The position numbers and the translations under genes were made by a program. DNA of 45,142 nt, taken from contig JAFQCH010000010.1 in the NCBI GenBank assembly GCA_017416485.1, positions 1-45,142 on the forward strand, read 5' to 3'. The notes below the pieces were generated by a model, which did no database searches, was not told the origin of the DNA, and was given only the letters and a program-made list of their open reading frames with translations. Of this stretch, positions 32,388-41,685 are shown piece by piece. This DNA comes from Clostridia bacterium. GTDB taxonomy: Bacteria > Bacillota > Clostridia > Oscillospirales > Acutalibacteraceae. Positions within the stretch are counted from its first letter, which is position 1. Every line of letters starts with the position of its first letter.

Positions 32388-33890
32388 ATGTCTTTATCTT
32401 ACTTAAAAAGCGGTACGGATATCCGCGGCACGGCACTGGGTGAAAACTGCGATCTCAACGATGCGGTCATTCAGAAAATCGCCGTCGGCTTTTTGTCCGT
32501 CATCGCCGAAAAAACCAATACAAAACCTGCCGATATGCGCATTTTTATCGGCAGGGATTCCCGCCTTTCGGGTGAACGCATTTTCAACGCACTTTGTGCC
32601 GTGTTCACAAAATACGGTGTCAGCGTGACGGACTGCGGACTTTGCTCCACCCCCGCCATGTTCATGACCACCGTAACCGAAGGTTGCACCGCCGCGGTGC
32701 AGATTACCGCAAGCCATCATCCGTCCGACAAAAACGGGCTGAAGTTTTTCACCCGCGAGGGCGGTTTTGAAGGCAGTGATATTTCTGCCGTTTTGTCTGC
32801 CGCTGAACAAGACTGCCCCTTCCCCGAAGTACAGGGCAGTGTTGAAAAATGCGATTACATCACAAAATATGCCGCCGACCTGTGTGAAAAAATCAGGCAG
32901 GGTGTCAATGCAGAAAATTACGATAGACCCCTTGCAGGATTTCACATTGTGGTGGATGCAGGCAACGGCGTGGGCGGATTCTATGCCGAGAAAGTACTCT
33001 CCGTACTTGGTGCAGACGTGTCGGGCAGTGAATTCTTAGACCCTGACGGCAGTTTTCCGAACCACATCCCCAATCCCGAAAATGCCGATGCGATGGGATT
33101 TATCTGCAGAAGTGTCCTGCGAAATCGAGCCGATTTCGGTGTGATTTTCGACACCGACGTTGACCGTGCGGCCTGCGTGGATGCCGACGGCAAGGAAATC
33201 AACCGCAACCGTCTTGTGGCTCTCGCCTCTGCCATTGCGCTCGAAAACGAAAAGGGCGGCACAGTTGTAACCGACTCGGTCACAAGCGACGGGCTTGCCG
33301 AATTTATCAACAATCATCTCGGCGGTGTGCATCACCGTTTCCGCAGAGGCTACAAGAATGTTATTAACGAAGCCATACGCCTGAACGAAGCAGGCATCAA
33401 CTGCCCGCTTGCCATTGAAACCTCGGGCCATGCGGCACTGCGTGAGAATTATTTCCTCGACGACGGCGCATATCTGATTACAAAAATCATTATTCTGCTT
33501 GCAAAATTACGCAAAGATGGAAAATCCCTTTCAAGTGTGATTGCATCCCTTGCCGAAGCCAAGGAAGAAAAAGAACTGCGCTTTAAAATTTTGCAGTCTG
33601 ACTTCCGTCCCGTCGGTGAAAGGGTGATTGCAGAGCTTGAAGCATGGGCTTCTTCCCTGCCGTTTGCAACCCCTGCAAATGACAACCGTGAAGGATTCCG
33701 TGTTTCATTTGACAAAGACCACGGCGACGGCTGGCTGTTGCTCAGACTCAGCGTGCACGACCCGATTCTGCCACTGAACATCGAAAGCAACACCGAAGGT
33801 GGATGCAAACAAATCGCAGAACTTTTGTATGAATTCCTTAAACAGTTTGAAGATATTGACATTCAGCCGTTAAAGGGGTATATTGAATAA
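32388..33890 (+). CDS. Phosphohexomutase (phosphomannomutase/phosphoglucomutase family)
   Basis: A 500-aa enzyme of the alpha-D-phosphohexomutase family. It shows the phosphoserine loop ITASHHPSDKNGLKF (Ser near residue 106), where the usual Asn is His, the metal loop FDTDVDRAACVD (about 245), the sugar-binding GHAALRENYFLDDGAY (about 350) and a C-terminal phosphate-binding domain. It interconverts hexose 1- and 6-phosphates and would feed sugars released by the GH4 enzyme into glycolysis. It lies 23 bases after the GH4 stop with AAAAAGGA upstream. Confidence 0.9.
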   Translation: MSLSYLKSGTDIRGTALGENCDLNDAVIQKIAVGFLSVIAEKTNTKPADMRIFIGRDSRLSGERIFNALCAVFTKYGVSVTDCGLCSTPAMFMTTVTEGCTAAVQITASHHPSDKNGLKFFTREGGFEGSDISAVLSAAEQDCPFPEVQGSVEKCDYITKYAADLCEKIRQGVNAENYDRPLAGFHIVVDAGNGVGGFYAEKVLSVLGADVSGSEFLDPDGSFPNHIPNPENADAMGFICRSVLRNRADFGVIFDTDVDRAACVDADGKEINRNRLVALASAIALENEKGGTVVTDSVTSDGLAEFINNHLGGVHHRFRRGYKNVINEAIRLNEAGINCPLAIETSGHAALRENYFLDDGAYLITKIIILLAKLRKDGKSLSSVIASLAEAKEEKELRFKILQSDFRPVGERVIAELEAWASSLPFATPANDNREGFRVSFDKDHGDGWLLLRLSVHDPILPLNIESNTEGGCKQIAELLYEFLKQFEDIDIQPLKGYIE

Positions 33891-33919
33891 AAACAAATTA
33901 CAAACGGAGGTAAACCAAA

Positions 33920-34765
33920 ATGGCACTCCCCATTGGTATTATCATTGACTCATTAAGAAACAAAACAAAGGCAGAACAGGTGCAGACCGCTGCTGCACTC
34001 GGTGCAAAGGGCATTCAGGTGTATGCTACCCGCGGCGAAATGGCACCCGAAAACCTTAACGCGGCACAGCGCCGTGAATTTCTGAACCTCGTCAAAGACA
34101 ATGGCCTTGTGATTTCCGCACTTTGCGGCGACCTCGGCGGCGGCTTCGGCAACAAAGACGAAAACGCGGAAAGAGTTGAAAAGAGCAAGCGCATCCTTGA
34201 CCTTGCCAAGGACCTTGAAACCGACATCGTCACCACCCACATCGGTGTTGTGCCGACCGATCCCACCCACGATCGCTACAAGATCATGCAGGAAGCCTGC
34301 GCACAGCTTGCTGAATACGCAGACTCCATTGATGCACATTTTGCAGTTGAAACAGGCCCCGAAACCGCAAAGGATCTCAAGGGATTCCTGGATTCTTTGA
34401 ATTCCCGCGGTGTTGCCGTCAATCTTGACCCCGCAAACCTTGTTATGGTTACAGGCGATGACCCCGTACAGGCTGTTTATACACTGAAGGATTACATTGT
34501 CCACACCCATGCAAAGGACGGCAGAAGACTCAGAGAAAACGATCCCGAAGTCGTTTACGGCATCAAGAAAGCACTTGTCACAGGCCCCGGCTTTGAAGAA
34601 GTGCCCCTCGGTGAAGGTCAGGTCGATTGGCCGAACTACATCAAAGCACTCAACGACATCGGCTATAAGGGCTTCCTTACCATCGAACGCGAATGCGGTG
34701 AAAGCCCCGAAACCGACATCGGCAATGCTGTCAAATTCCTGACAGAAGTCATGAAAAACATCTGA
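33920..34765 (+). CDS. Sugar phosphate isomerase/epimerase (xylose isomerase-like TIM barrel)
   Basis: A 281-aa TIM-barrel protein of the AP-endonuclease-2/xylose isomerase-like family. Metal ligands are visible in order: Glu in [11 protein letters not shown], Asp in VNLDPANLV, His in IVHTHAKDG and Glu in [20 protein letters not shown] is also typical. Such enzymes isomerise or epimerise sugars, and some members act on keto-sugars or keto-glycosides. Its position after GH4 and phosphohexomutase genes and near a DUF1080 gene supports a role in the same catabolic route. CGGAGG precedes the ATG, and a UUCG-loop terminator closes the operon. Confidence 0.85.
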   Translation: MALPIGIIIDSLRNKTKAEQVQTAAALGAKGIQVYATRGEMAPENLNAAQRREFLNLVKDNGLVISALCGDLGGGFGNKDENAERVEKSKRILDLAKDLETDIVTTHIGVVPTDPTHDRYKIMQEACAQLAEYADSIDAHFAVETGPETAKDLKGFLDSLNSRGVAVNLDPANLVMVTGDDPVQAVYTLKDYIVHTHAKDGRRLRENDPEVVYGIKKALVTGPGFEEVPLGEGQVDWPNYIKALNDIGYKGFLTIERECGESPETDIGNAVKFLTEVMKNI

Positions 34766-34777
34766 ACACATCAAATA

Positions 34778-34804
34778 AACCCCGCTTCGGCGGGGTTCTT
34801 TTTT
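34778..34804 (+). terminator. Terminator of the GH4 operon
   Basis: AACCCCGC-TTCG-GCGGGGTT with a TTCG loop, followed by CTTTTTT. Confidence 0.92.
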
Positions 34805-34814
34805 GCAAAAATTA

Positions 34815-35825
34815 TTATCTTTTCCGTATTTCCACGCCCGTATAATAATGGCGGATGATCTCTTGCCAGGTTTTGCCCTGCAATGCCAATTGCTGTGCGC
34901 CATACTGGCTCATGCCTACGCCATGGCCGTAGCCTCTGGCGGTAAGAATGAATTCGCCATCCTCATAAATCACATCCACTGCCGCACTGCGAAGCCCGAA
35001 CACACTGCGCAATTGTGCGCCCGACACCGTAATGTTGCCAATCTCCAGTGCCAGCAATGTGCCCGAATCGCTGTAGGTGCTGTTGCCCAACCACAAGCGG
35101 GCTGTCTGCGTGGGTACAAAGCCGTAAGGCTCCAACGCTTCTGCAAAGGTGTCGGCATGCAGTTGCACCGATACGCTGTAGTTGTCGGCCGTGGTATCAA
35201 AATTGCTGTCTACCGCCGTCAGGTAAGGCACGGCACTTTGCCACACATTTTCGCTGTTTTCCGTTCTGCCGGCAGACACGGCATGAAAGCAGGTTTGGCA
35301 CAGTTGATCCTCATACACAATCTCGTAATCAAAAACCGTTTGCACCGCTTCGGTAATGCGGGTATAATACAGGTCAAAATCCTCGCCCCATTTATTTTGC
35401 ATCTGCTCTTTGGTCAGATATGCCTGTGCGGAGGTTGCCGAAGACGAAATATGCCCGCCGCCGAGCCGTTCACTTGTGCCTTCAAGCATAGCAAGCCTGG
35501 CAAGATTCAGCGAGGCCGCCGCCTGTGCGCACAGGGCCTGCATGTCGTAAAGCGCCGGCATTTCGCCCGCCACAACACCAATAACATATTCCTCCAGCGG
35601 CACGCCCGCCACCGCGCCCGAAGAAGCAAAGCAAACAAGGATTTCTTCTTGCGCTTCCATGGCTGTTTCTTGCGTGGGGGGTTGCGTTTGTGCGGAGGTG
35701 ATTTCTTTTATATCCGACGGGGTAACATTTGCCTGTGCATCCGTGCCGGAAAAATAATCGGCAAGCAGAGGCACGGCAGACAAACAAATCAACAACACAA
35801 CAGCAAGAAATACCGTTTTTTTCAT
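34815..35825 (-). CDS. spoIID: SpoIID-type protein (stage II sporulation protein D)
   Basis: A 336-aa membrane-anchored protein with an N-terminal helix (residues 4-24) and a SpoIID/LytB domain: VPLEEYVIGVVAGEMPA, with the catalytic Glu in AGEMPA, then CQTCFHAVSAGRTENSENVW and the C-terminal ARGYGHGVGMSQYGAQQLA. SpoIID is a lytic transglycosylase that cleaves denuded peptidoglycan during engulfment in endospore formation. All key motifs are kept, which indicates a sporulating ancestor or organism. It stands alone here between two carbohydrate operons; other SpoIID-like proteins exist outside sporulation, so the symbol is provisional. AAAGGAG precedes the ATG. Confidence 0.88.
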   Translation of the reverse strand: MKKTVFLAVVLLICLSAVPLLADYFSGTDAQANVTPSDIKEITSAQTQPPTQETAMEAQEEILVCFASSGAVAGVPLEEYVIGVVAGEMPALYDMQALCAQAAASLNLARLAMLEGTSERLGGGHISSSATSAQAYLTKEQMQNKWGEDFDLYYTRITEAVQTVFDYEIVYEDQLCQTCFHAVSAGRTENSENVWQSAVPYLTAVDSNFDTTADNYSVSVQLHADTFAEALEPYGFVPTQTARLWLGNSTYSDSGTLLALEIGNITVSGAQLRSVFGLRSAAVDVIYEDGEFILTARGYGHGVGMSQYGAQQLALQGKTWQEIIRHYYTGVEIRKR

Positions 35826-35932
35826 ATTCAGCAGGCTCCTTTTTCAGGTTCTTTTTTTAGTATATGCCTTTTGCATGCGGCAAATGCAACAGGTTGAAAA
35901 ATGACGGCGTGTTTGCTTTGCCATATTTATTC

Positions 35933-35961
35933 TTGTAAATCGGAAAAAAATATTTTATAAT
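35933..35961 (+). promoter_or_regulatory. Promoter of the GH31 operon
   Basis: TTGTAA (35933-35938), 17 bases, TATAAT (35956-35961), 33 bases upstream of the GH31 start, with GAGGGAG as ribosome site. Confidence 0.6.
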
Positions 35962-35994
35962 TACATTGTATTAAAATTAACTGAGGGAGATGTT

Positions 35995-37947
35995 ATGAAC
36001 AATCTGACCGTCCGCGAAAATGAACTGCTGCTTATGCGTTACACCGAACTCATCCGCATCACACCCTGCGGCAAAAATGCAATCCGTTTTCAGTCCTTCC
36101 CCGATTGCCGGGTGATTGACGAAAACTACACCCTTATGCCGCAAAAAGCAGATGCACAGATTAAAGAATACGAGCACCATGCCACCCTGACCTGTGGCAC
36201 GCTGACCGTAAAACTGGAACCCAACGGCAAACTCACCTTTTTTGACGGCGACCGCAAAATCCTTGAAGAAAAACCCGAACTTACCTTCCACAGCAATTAC
36301 CGCCATTTTGACAACAAGGGCAGCGGTCTGTGGTCGGCTCGCGTTATGTTTGAACCGAACAAGGACGAGCACTTTTTCGGCCTCGGGCACAGTTGGGACA
36401 ATGAATTTGACCTCAAGGGCTCGTCCGTTGATATCCGCAATGTGAACGCAAAATGCACCATCCCCTATGTGTATTCCTCGTTGGGGTACGGCTTTTTATG
36501 GAATAATCCGTCCACAGGGCTGTGCGAATTGTCAAATAACCGCACCCGCTGGAGTTGCGATTGCTGTCGGTTTATGGACTTTGTGGTCATGGCAGGCAGT
36601 CCGAAAGAAGTCTGCACCACCCTTGCCGATTTAACAGGTTATGCTCCGAAAATGCCAGCCTGGGCAACGGGCTTCTGGCAGTGCCGACTGCGCTATGAAA
36701 CGCAAGAAGAACTGCTTTCCGTGGCACGCAAATACAAGCAGCTCGGCATTCCGCTTTCCGTTATCATTGCCGACTACTTCCACTGGACAGAACAGGGGGA
36801 CTACAAATTTGACCCGCAATACTGGCCTGATGTGAAAGCCATGACGGATGAACTGCATGAGATGAACACAAAACTCATGGTGTCCGTGTGGCCCACCATC
36901 AACAACAGCAGTGAAAACTACCACCACATGCGTGAAAACAATATGCTCATGCGTACCGCAAGAGGGGCTGACCGTGTGTTTGATTTTTACGGCTGGCAGA
37001 ATGAAATTGACGTGACCAACCCCGCCACAAGAGACTATGTGTGGAGTAAGTTAAAAGAAAACTACATTGACAACGGTGTGGACGGGCTTTGGTTTGACGA
37101 AGCCGAGCCCGAAATTCATCCCGAGCACTTTGACAACCTCATCTGGTTTAAGGGCAGAGGCGATATGGTGGCACTGCTGTATCCCTACTATTATTCCAAA
37201 ATGGCTTATGACGGCTTGCGTTCCACGGGCAGGGAGGACATTATCACCCTCACCCGCTGTGCTTACCTCGGCAGTCAGAAATTCGCGTCCCTGGTTTGGT
37301 CGGGTGACATTGAATCCACCTTTGAAAGCCTTGCCTGTCAGGTCAAAGCGGGACTCAACATTGCCATGTGCGGCATTCCGTGGTGGAACACCGACATCGG
37401 CGGCTTTTACGGCGCAGATATCACGAGTGACTATTTCAAAGAGCTCATCGTGCGTTGGTTCCAGTTCGGTCTGTTTTCACCCGTCATGCGTCTGCACGGC
37501 TCGCGCATCCGTCATTTTGAACCGACTCCGGGACTCAAAGAACCCAGCGGTGACCCGAATGAAATATGGAGTTTCGGCGAAGAAAATTTTGAAATCCTCA
37601 AAACCCTCATCCTTATCCGTGAAAAGTTAAGACCCTACATTCTCAAGCAGACGGACACTGCCGCCGAAAAAGGATACCCCATTATGCGGCCGATGTTCTT
37701 TGAATACCCCGAAGACGAAATCTGCTATACGCTTGACAGCCAGTATATGTTCGGGGATGACATCATTTTTGCCCCCATCGTCGAACAGGGGCAGACCGTG
37801 AAGACCGTGTACATCCCCGATGGGGAATGGATTCTGACCAAAGACAAAAAGACCTATACCAAAGGCACACACGAAATCCGCGCAGAAATTGACGAATTTG
37901 TTGCACTTGTGCGCAAAGGTGCGGATGTTTTGAATTGTTTTGACTGA
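35995..37947 (+). CDS. Glycoside hydrolase family 31 (alpha-xylosidase/alpha-glucosidase-like)
   Basis: A 650-aa enzyme. The N-terminal GH31 beta-sandwich (to about residue 200) precedes the TIM barrel: GFWQCRLRYETQEELLSVAR, the nucleophile Asp in VDGLWFDEAEPEIH (about 365), the acid/base Asp in LVWSGDIESTFESL (about 435) and FSPVMRLHGSRI, a frequent sequence in alpha-xylosidase-like members. The C-terminal part is beta-rich. It has no signal peptide and so acts inside the cell on imported oligosaccharides. Xylosidase versus glucosidase activity is not decided. The secreted DUF5060/DUF4038 glycosidase follows after 18 bases, so the two are co-transcribed. Confidence 0.9.
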   Translation: MNNLTVRENELLLMRYTELIRITPCGKNAIRFQSFPDCRVIDENYTLMPQKADAQIKEYEHHATLTCGTLTVKLEPNGKLTFFDGDRKILEEKPELTFHSNYRHFDNKGSGLWSARVMFEPNKDEHFFGLGHSWDNEFDLKGSSVDIRNVNAKCTIPYVYSSLGYGFLWNNPSTGLCELSNNRTRWSCDCCRFMDFVVMAGSPKEVCTTLADLTGYAPKMPAWATGFWQCRLRYETQEELLSVARKYKQLGIPLSVIIADYFHWTEQGDYKFDPQYWPDVKAMTDELHEMNTKLMVSVWPTINNSSENYHHMRENNMLMRTARGADRVFDFYGWQNEIDVTNPATRDYVWSKLKENYIDNGVDGLWFDEAEPEIHPEHFDNLIWFKGRGDMVALLYPYYYSKMAYDGLRSTGREDIITLTRCAYLGSQKFASLVWSGDIESTFESLACQVKAGLNIAMCGIPWWNTDIGGFYGADITSDYFKELIVRWFQFGLFSPVMRLHGSRIRHFEPTPGLKEPSGDPNEIWSFGEENFEILKTLILIREKLRPYILKQTDTAAEKGYPIMRPMFFEYPEDEICYTLDSQYMFGDDIIFAPIVEQGQTVKTVYIPDGEWILTKDKKTYTKGTHEIRAEIDEFVALVRKGADVLNCFD

Positions 37948-37965
37948 AAGAAGGGTGGTTTTTTC

Positions 37966-39948
37966 ATGCGTACCAAAAAACTCCTTGCGATCGTTCTTTG
38001 TTTTTCCTTGTTGTTCTCTTGTTTCATACTCCGCGGCGCCGCTGCGGATGGAGACGGCAATCAGGTTCCCGCGGTGATTCATACCTTTGAAAAAGTCACG
38101 GGTCTGTTTGTAAGTATTTTTGCAAAACAGTGGAATCGACTGACGGGCAAGGATGAAACCGTCATTCCCTCTGCGGTCGTTGCCGACCCGTCGTGGGTTT
38201 CCTGTAACGAAAATTTCGTCATTGAAAATGCAGAACTGACTGCCGCAGCACAAACATGGGTCATGCAGGAATTCGTTTTTGAAAGCGAAAAAACCTATGC
38301 CGACCCGTTCAACGATGTCAACATGGATGTTAACCTTTACGGCAACGGCAGAATGTATACTTTGCCTGCGTTCTGGGATGGCGGTAATGTGTGGAAGGTG
38401 CGACTTGTGTGCCCGTCGGCAGGTACATGGTATTTTGAAACCGCTTGCACAGATACGCAAAACACCGCCTTGCACAACCGCACGGGCAAAATCGAATGCA
38501 CCGAATATGACGGCGAATATGATATTTACAAGCACGGCTTTGTGACCACCCAAGCGGGTAAAAAATATTTCACTTACGATGACGGCACCCCGTTTTTCTG
38601 GCTCGGCGACACGCACTGGAGCCTCGGCGGGGAATCTGCCGATATGGTGACAAGCATCTGCACACAGCGCGTTTCGCAGGGATTTACGGTCATTCAGAGT
38701 GAACCGATCGATGAAAAATTTGATTTTTCCAACGGCATTACCGAAGACGACATGGAAGGCTTGCACCGCTATGATGAAAAATTCGGCATCATTGCACAGC
38801 ACGGCCTGACTCACGCCAATGCGCAGTTCTTCTTCCCCTATTCTATGGAAGTTCTCATCAACAACTTCGGCGGCGTAACTGAACACGGTGATATGTCCGA
38901 CACAGTCAAAGCGTACCTTGAAAAAATCAGCCGCTACTGGGTGGCACGTTACGGTGCTTACCCCGTTGTGTGGACACTCGGGCAGGAAGTGGACAACGAT
39001 TTTTACTGGAACGACACCACCCATCCCGACTGGAATTACGCGAACAATCCTTATAAACTCGTTGCGGAGTATATTGCAAAATATGACACCTACGACCATC
39101 CGCTGACGGCGCATCAGGAAAATACCGGTGCAACCGCCTGCTACGGCAACGGAAAACAGACAACAGATACGGGCAAGGTGTTTTTGAAAAACACAGACCC
39201 GTCCTGCTTCCGCGATGTGGAAGAACACGATTTTTATGCCGCACAATGGAATCCGTCCAAGACAAATCAGAATGATTTTGATGTGGAAAAGGATTACTGG
39301 TACAATTCGCAGGGCAAGCCCGCAATCAATTACGAAGGACAGTATTGTTATCTGTGGACAAAAAACTTCGGCGCGCGCATGCAGGGCTGGCTGGCATTTT
39401 TGAACGGCATGTACGGCTACGGCTGGGGCGGTCATGATACGTGGAGTTATCTGAATGTGTTTGACGAAGAAAACGACAGCTCCGACGGTGTGGACACTAT
39501 CACAAGCGAAGAAAAAATCAATGCCACATGGGAAGATTCCCTTGAATATGAAAGCGCATATCAGGTCGGCTACATGCGTAATTTCCTTGCAACCACACAG
39601 TGGCAGAATCTGATTCCGCGTTTTGACAACAAATCCTATTTCGTGCGTGCAACCAATGTGTATTACGCATACGCCAGCAATGCCGACAACACCGAAATTG
39701 TGATTTATTTCTATTCCTTTACGGATGACTCCGTGGCGAAAAAAACCAACACCAAAGGCCACGGCGGCATCAAAACGGGCACTGTCGGCAATCTCACCCC
39801 GGATGCAGAATACTCTTACACCTGGTTTGATCCCATCAGCGGTGAAATCGCAGAAGAAGGAACCTTCTCTGCTAACTGCCTCGGCACATACTACCTTGGC
39901 GAACGCCCGCAGGCAACCGACATGGCACTGCTCATCCGTGCAAAGTAA
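37966..39948 (+). CDS. Secreted glycoside hydrolase with DUF5060 and DUF4038 domains
   Basis: A 660-aa exported protein with signal peptide MRTKKLLAIVLCFSLLFSCF and cleavage near residue 28. It contains a DUF5060 beta-sandwich (about 90-185: WVMQEFVFESEKTYADPFND, RLVCPSAGTWYFET), a DUF4038 TIM barrel (YDDGTPFFWLGDTHWSLGG; candidate acid/base Glu in VVWTLGQEVDND; candidate nucleophile Glu in AINYEGQYCY) and a C-terminal beta domain (TWFDPISGEIAEEG). Studied members of this fold release apiose or other side-chain sugars from plant glycans; the substrate here is unknown. It is the extracellular partner of the cytoplasmic GH31 enzyme in the same operon. Confidence 0.85.
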   Translation: MRTKKLLAIVLCFSLLFSCFILRGAAADGDGNQVPAVIHTFEKVTGLFVSIFAKQWNRLTGKDETVIPSAVVADPSWVSCNENFVIENAELTAAAQTWVMQEFVFESEKTYADPFNDVNMDVNLYGNGRMYTLPAFWDGGNVWKVRLVCPSAGTWYFETACTDTQNTALHNRTGKIECTEYDGEYDIYKHGFVTTQAGKKYFTYDDGTPFFWLGDTHWSLGGESADMVTSICTQRVSQGFTVIQSEPIDEKFDFSNGITEDDMEGLHRYDEKFGIIAQHGLTHANAQFFFPYSMEVLINNFGGVTEHGDMSDTVKAYLEKISRYWVARYGAYPVVWTLGQEVDNDFYWNDTTHPDWNYANNPYKLVAEYIAKYDTYDHPLTAHQENTGATACYGNGKQTTDTGKVFLKNTDPSCFRDVEEHDFYAAQWNPSKTNQNDFDVEKDYWYNSQGKPAINYEGQYCYLWTKNFGARMQGWLAFLNGMYGYGWGGHDTWSYLNVFDEENDSSDGVDTITSEEKINATWEDSLEYESAYQVGYMRNFLATTQWQNLIPRFDNKSYFVRATNVYYAYASNADNTEIVIYFYSFTDDSVAKKTNTKGHGGIKTGTVGNLTPDAEYSYTWFDPISGEIAEEGTFSANCLGTYYLGERPQATDMALLIRAK

Positions 39949-39959
39949 AAAACAAATGT

Positions 39960-40045
39960 GGGGCTGTTGCATTTAGCGCAAACCAAAAAGCAAAATGAAA
40001 AAACAGGTATTTTTAAGTATAAAATCGCTTAAAAGTACCTGTTTT
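39960..40045. terminator. Half-hairpin remnant and bidirectional terminator
   Basis: AAAACAGGTATTTTTAAG (40000-40017) pairs with 40028-40045 at 17 of 18 positions and works in both directions between convergent genes. Just before it, GGGGCTGTTGCATTTA (39960-39975) repeats one arm of the terminator at 30151 without its partner arm. Confidence 0.75.
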
Positions 40046-40104
40046 ATATTTTATTGCATATCTAATAATGATTATAAAAGAATTATTATGCTTTTTTAGG
40101 CATT

Positions 40105-41466
40105 TTATTTGCCTACGCAGAATTTTGCGAAAACTTCCGACACCACGGCTTCGCTGACTTTTTTACCCGTCAGCGCAAACAGTTCACCGAGGGCACAGTC
40201 AATGCAAACACCAACAGCATCGAGCGTTTCACCGCTTTGCAAGGCAAAAATGCCCTGTTCAAGGTGTCCGACTGCGTTTGCACAACACTGTCTTTGGCGT
40301 TCGCCTGCAAGCACTTCGCCGTTGGCATCGAATGCGTTGGTTCCGAGCACTTTTGCAAGCAGGTTTGCAAAAATCTGTGCGGATTCGGGATTTTTAGCGG
40401 AAATGAAGCAAGTATAGGGGATGTATTTTTCGATTTCAGCAATTTTGAATGCACTTTCGAGGTCACTTTTGTTGATGATCGCCACAGCGGTGCGGTTTTT
40501 GCACTGTTCAAGCAGTGCGTAGTCTTCCTCATTCAGCGGCACACTGCTGTCAAACACCGCCAACAGCAAGGCGGCTTCCTGCATTTTTTCTCTTGCCATG
40601 GCAACACCGATGCCTTCGACTTCGTCATCGGTGGCACGAAGTCCCGCCGTGTCGCTCAAACGCAGAACGATTTCGCCCACGCGCACGGTTTCTTCAATGA
40701 TATCGCGGGTGGTGCCTGCAATGCTCGTTACAATGGAACGCTGTCTGCCCGAAAGCAGGTTCATCAGCGTGCTTTTGCCGACATTGGGCTTGCCGCAGAT
40801 GACCGCCGACACACCCTCGGTGACGGCTCTGCCGCTGTCATAACGGGCAATAAGGGTTTCCAGTTCCGCTTTTGCGGTCTGCATGGTGGCAAGAAGCGCA
40901 TCATCGGACACGCTCGGCACGTCTTCATCGGGATAATCTGTCCACACTGCAAGCCCTGCCGCAGCGGTGGTCAGGCTTCCTGCAATGCGGTCAATGGCGC
41001 GGCTGACACTGCCCGACAGCGTTGCGTTTGCCGCCGCCAGTGCCTGTTCTCCCTGTGCGGAAATAACATTCATGACCGCTTCGGCTTCGGAAAGGTCCAT
41101 TCTGCCGTTGAGGAATGCACGTCGGGTGAATTCCCCTGCTTCGGCGGGAACAGCCCCTGCGTTCAGCACGGCACGCAGCAGTCTTTTGGTCACAAACAGG
41201 CCGCCGTGACAGCAGATTTCGGCAACATCCTCACCCGTATAGCTGTGCGGTGCACGGTAAACAATGGCAACACCTTCGTCAAGCACGATGTCTCCGTCAT
41301 GAATTTTTCCGTAAGCGGCGCGATAGCCTTTCATGGAAGACAGCGGCTTTGCACTGACCGCGGCAAACACGCGGTCGGCAATTTCCAGCGCACCCTCGCC
41401 CGAAATGCGGACGATTGCCACACCGCCTGAAGCATTAGGTGTGCAAACAGCAGCAATACAGGACAT
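40105..41466 (-). CDS. mnmE: tRNA uridine-5-carboxymethylaminomethyl modification GTPase MnmE
   Basis: A 453-aa protein. The N-terminal folate-binding domain (to about 118) is followed by a helical domain into which a G domain is inserted: G1 GKPNVGKST (near 227), G2/G3 GTTRDII and DTAG, G4 NKSD. The last residues FAKFCVGK carry the invariant C-terminal Cys of C(I/V)GK needed for modification. Together with MnmG it modifies the wobble uridine of several tRNAs. MSCIAAVCTPNASGGVAIVR is the standard start, and AGGAGAG precedes it. Gene length is normal and all motifs are complete. Confidence 0.97.
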   Translation of the reverse strand: MSCIAAVCTPNASGGVAIVRISGEGALEIADRVFAAVSAKPLSSMKGYRAAYGKIHDGDIVLDEGVAIVYRAPHSYTGEDVAEICCHGGLFVTKRLLRAVLNAGAVPAEAGEFTRRAFLNGRMDLSEAEAVMNVISAQGEQALAAANATLSGSVSRAIDRIAGSLTTAAAGLAVWTDYPDEDVPSVSDDALLATMQTAKAELETLIARYDSGRAVTEGVSAVICGKPNVGKSTLMNLLSGRQRSIVTSIAGTTRDIIEETVRVGEIVLRLSDTAGLRATDDEVEGIGVAMAREKMQEAALLLAVFDSSVPLNEEDYALLEQCKNRTAVAIINKSDLESAFKIAEIEKYIPYTCFISAKNPESAQIFANLLAKVLGTNAFDANGEVLAGERQRQCCANAVGHLEQGIFALQSGETLDAVGVCIDCALGELFALTGKKVSEAVVSEVFAKFCVGK

Positions 41467-41502
41467 AAAATCTCTCCTAAACTATAAATTATCGAAATAG
41501 CG

Positions 41503-41625
41503 TTGACAAACCGCTTCTTTTTGTATATAATAAAGCCGTAGAGGCAACCGTTTAAAGCGGTTGGCGTTACGGATGTTACTTTTTCTTAACAACCGTCACT
41601 TGCCAGAGTGGCGGTTGTTGCTTTT
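41503..41625 (+). ncRNA. Candidate small RNA between mnmE and glyA
   Basis: An orphan promoter TTGACA (41503-41508), 17 bases, TATAAT (41526-41531) predicts a transcript from about 41538. It contains CAACCG-TTTAAAG-CGGTTG (41545-41563) and ends in a terminator-like hairpin AACAACCG...CGGTTGTT (41588-41619, with an inner CACT/AGTG stem) plus TTTT. Both neighbouring genes are on the other strand and no start codon with a ribosome site is present, so a roughly 85-90-base RNA is the simplest reading. Small hydrophobic peptides of type I toxin systems are an alternative but none is convincing. Confidence 0.55.
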
Positions 41626-41641
41626 CGTCTTAAACTTTTTA

Positions 41642-41678
41642 AACAAGGGACCGTAAAAACTTACAGTCCCTTGTTTTT
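41642..41678. terminator. Terminator at the glyA end, bidirectional
   Basis: AACAAGGGACCGTAA (41642-41656) pairs with 41661-41675 with one mismatch; TTTTT follows on the plus strand. It ends glyA on the minus strand and backs up the small-RNA terminator. Confidence 0.75.
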
Positions 41679-41685
41679 ATTCATT

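Noticed and set aside
37627..39972. 781-codon open frame antisense to the GH31/DUF4038 genes
   Set aside because: It is Cys/Phe/Val-rich in a pattern produced by the complement of GC-biased third positions, has no ribosome site, and covers two well-supported enzymes.
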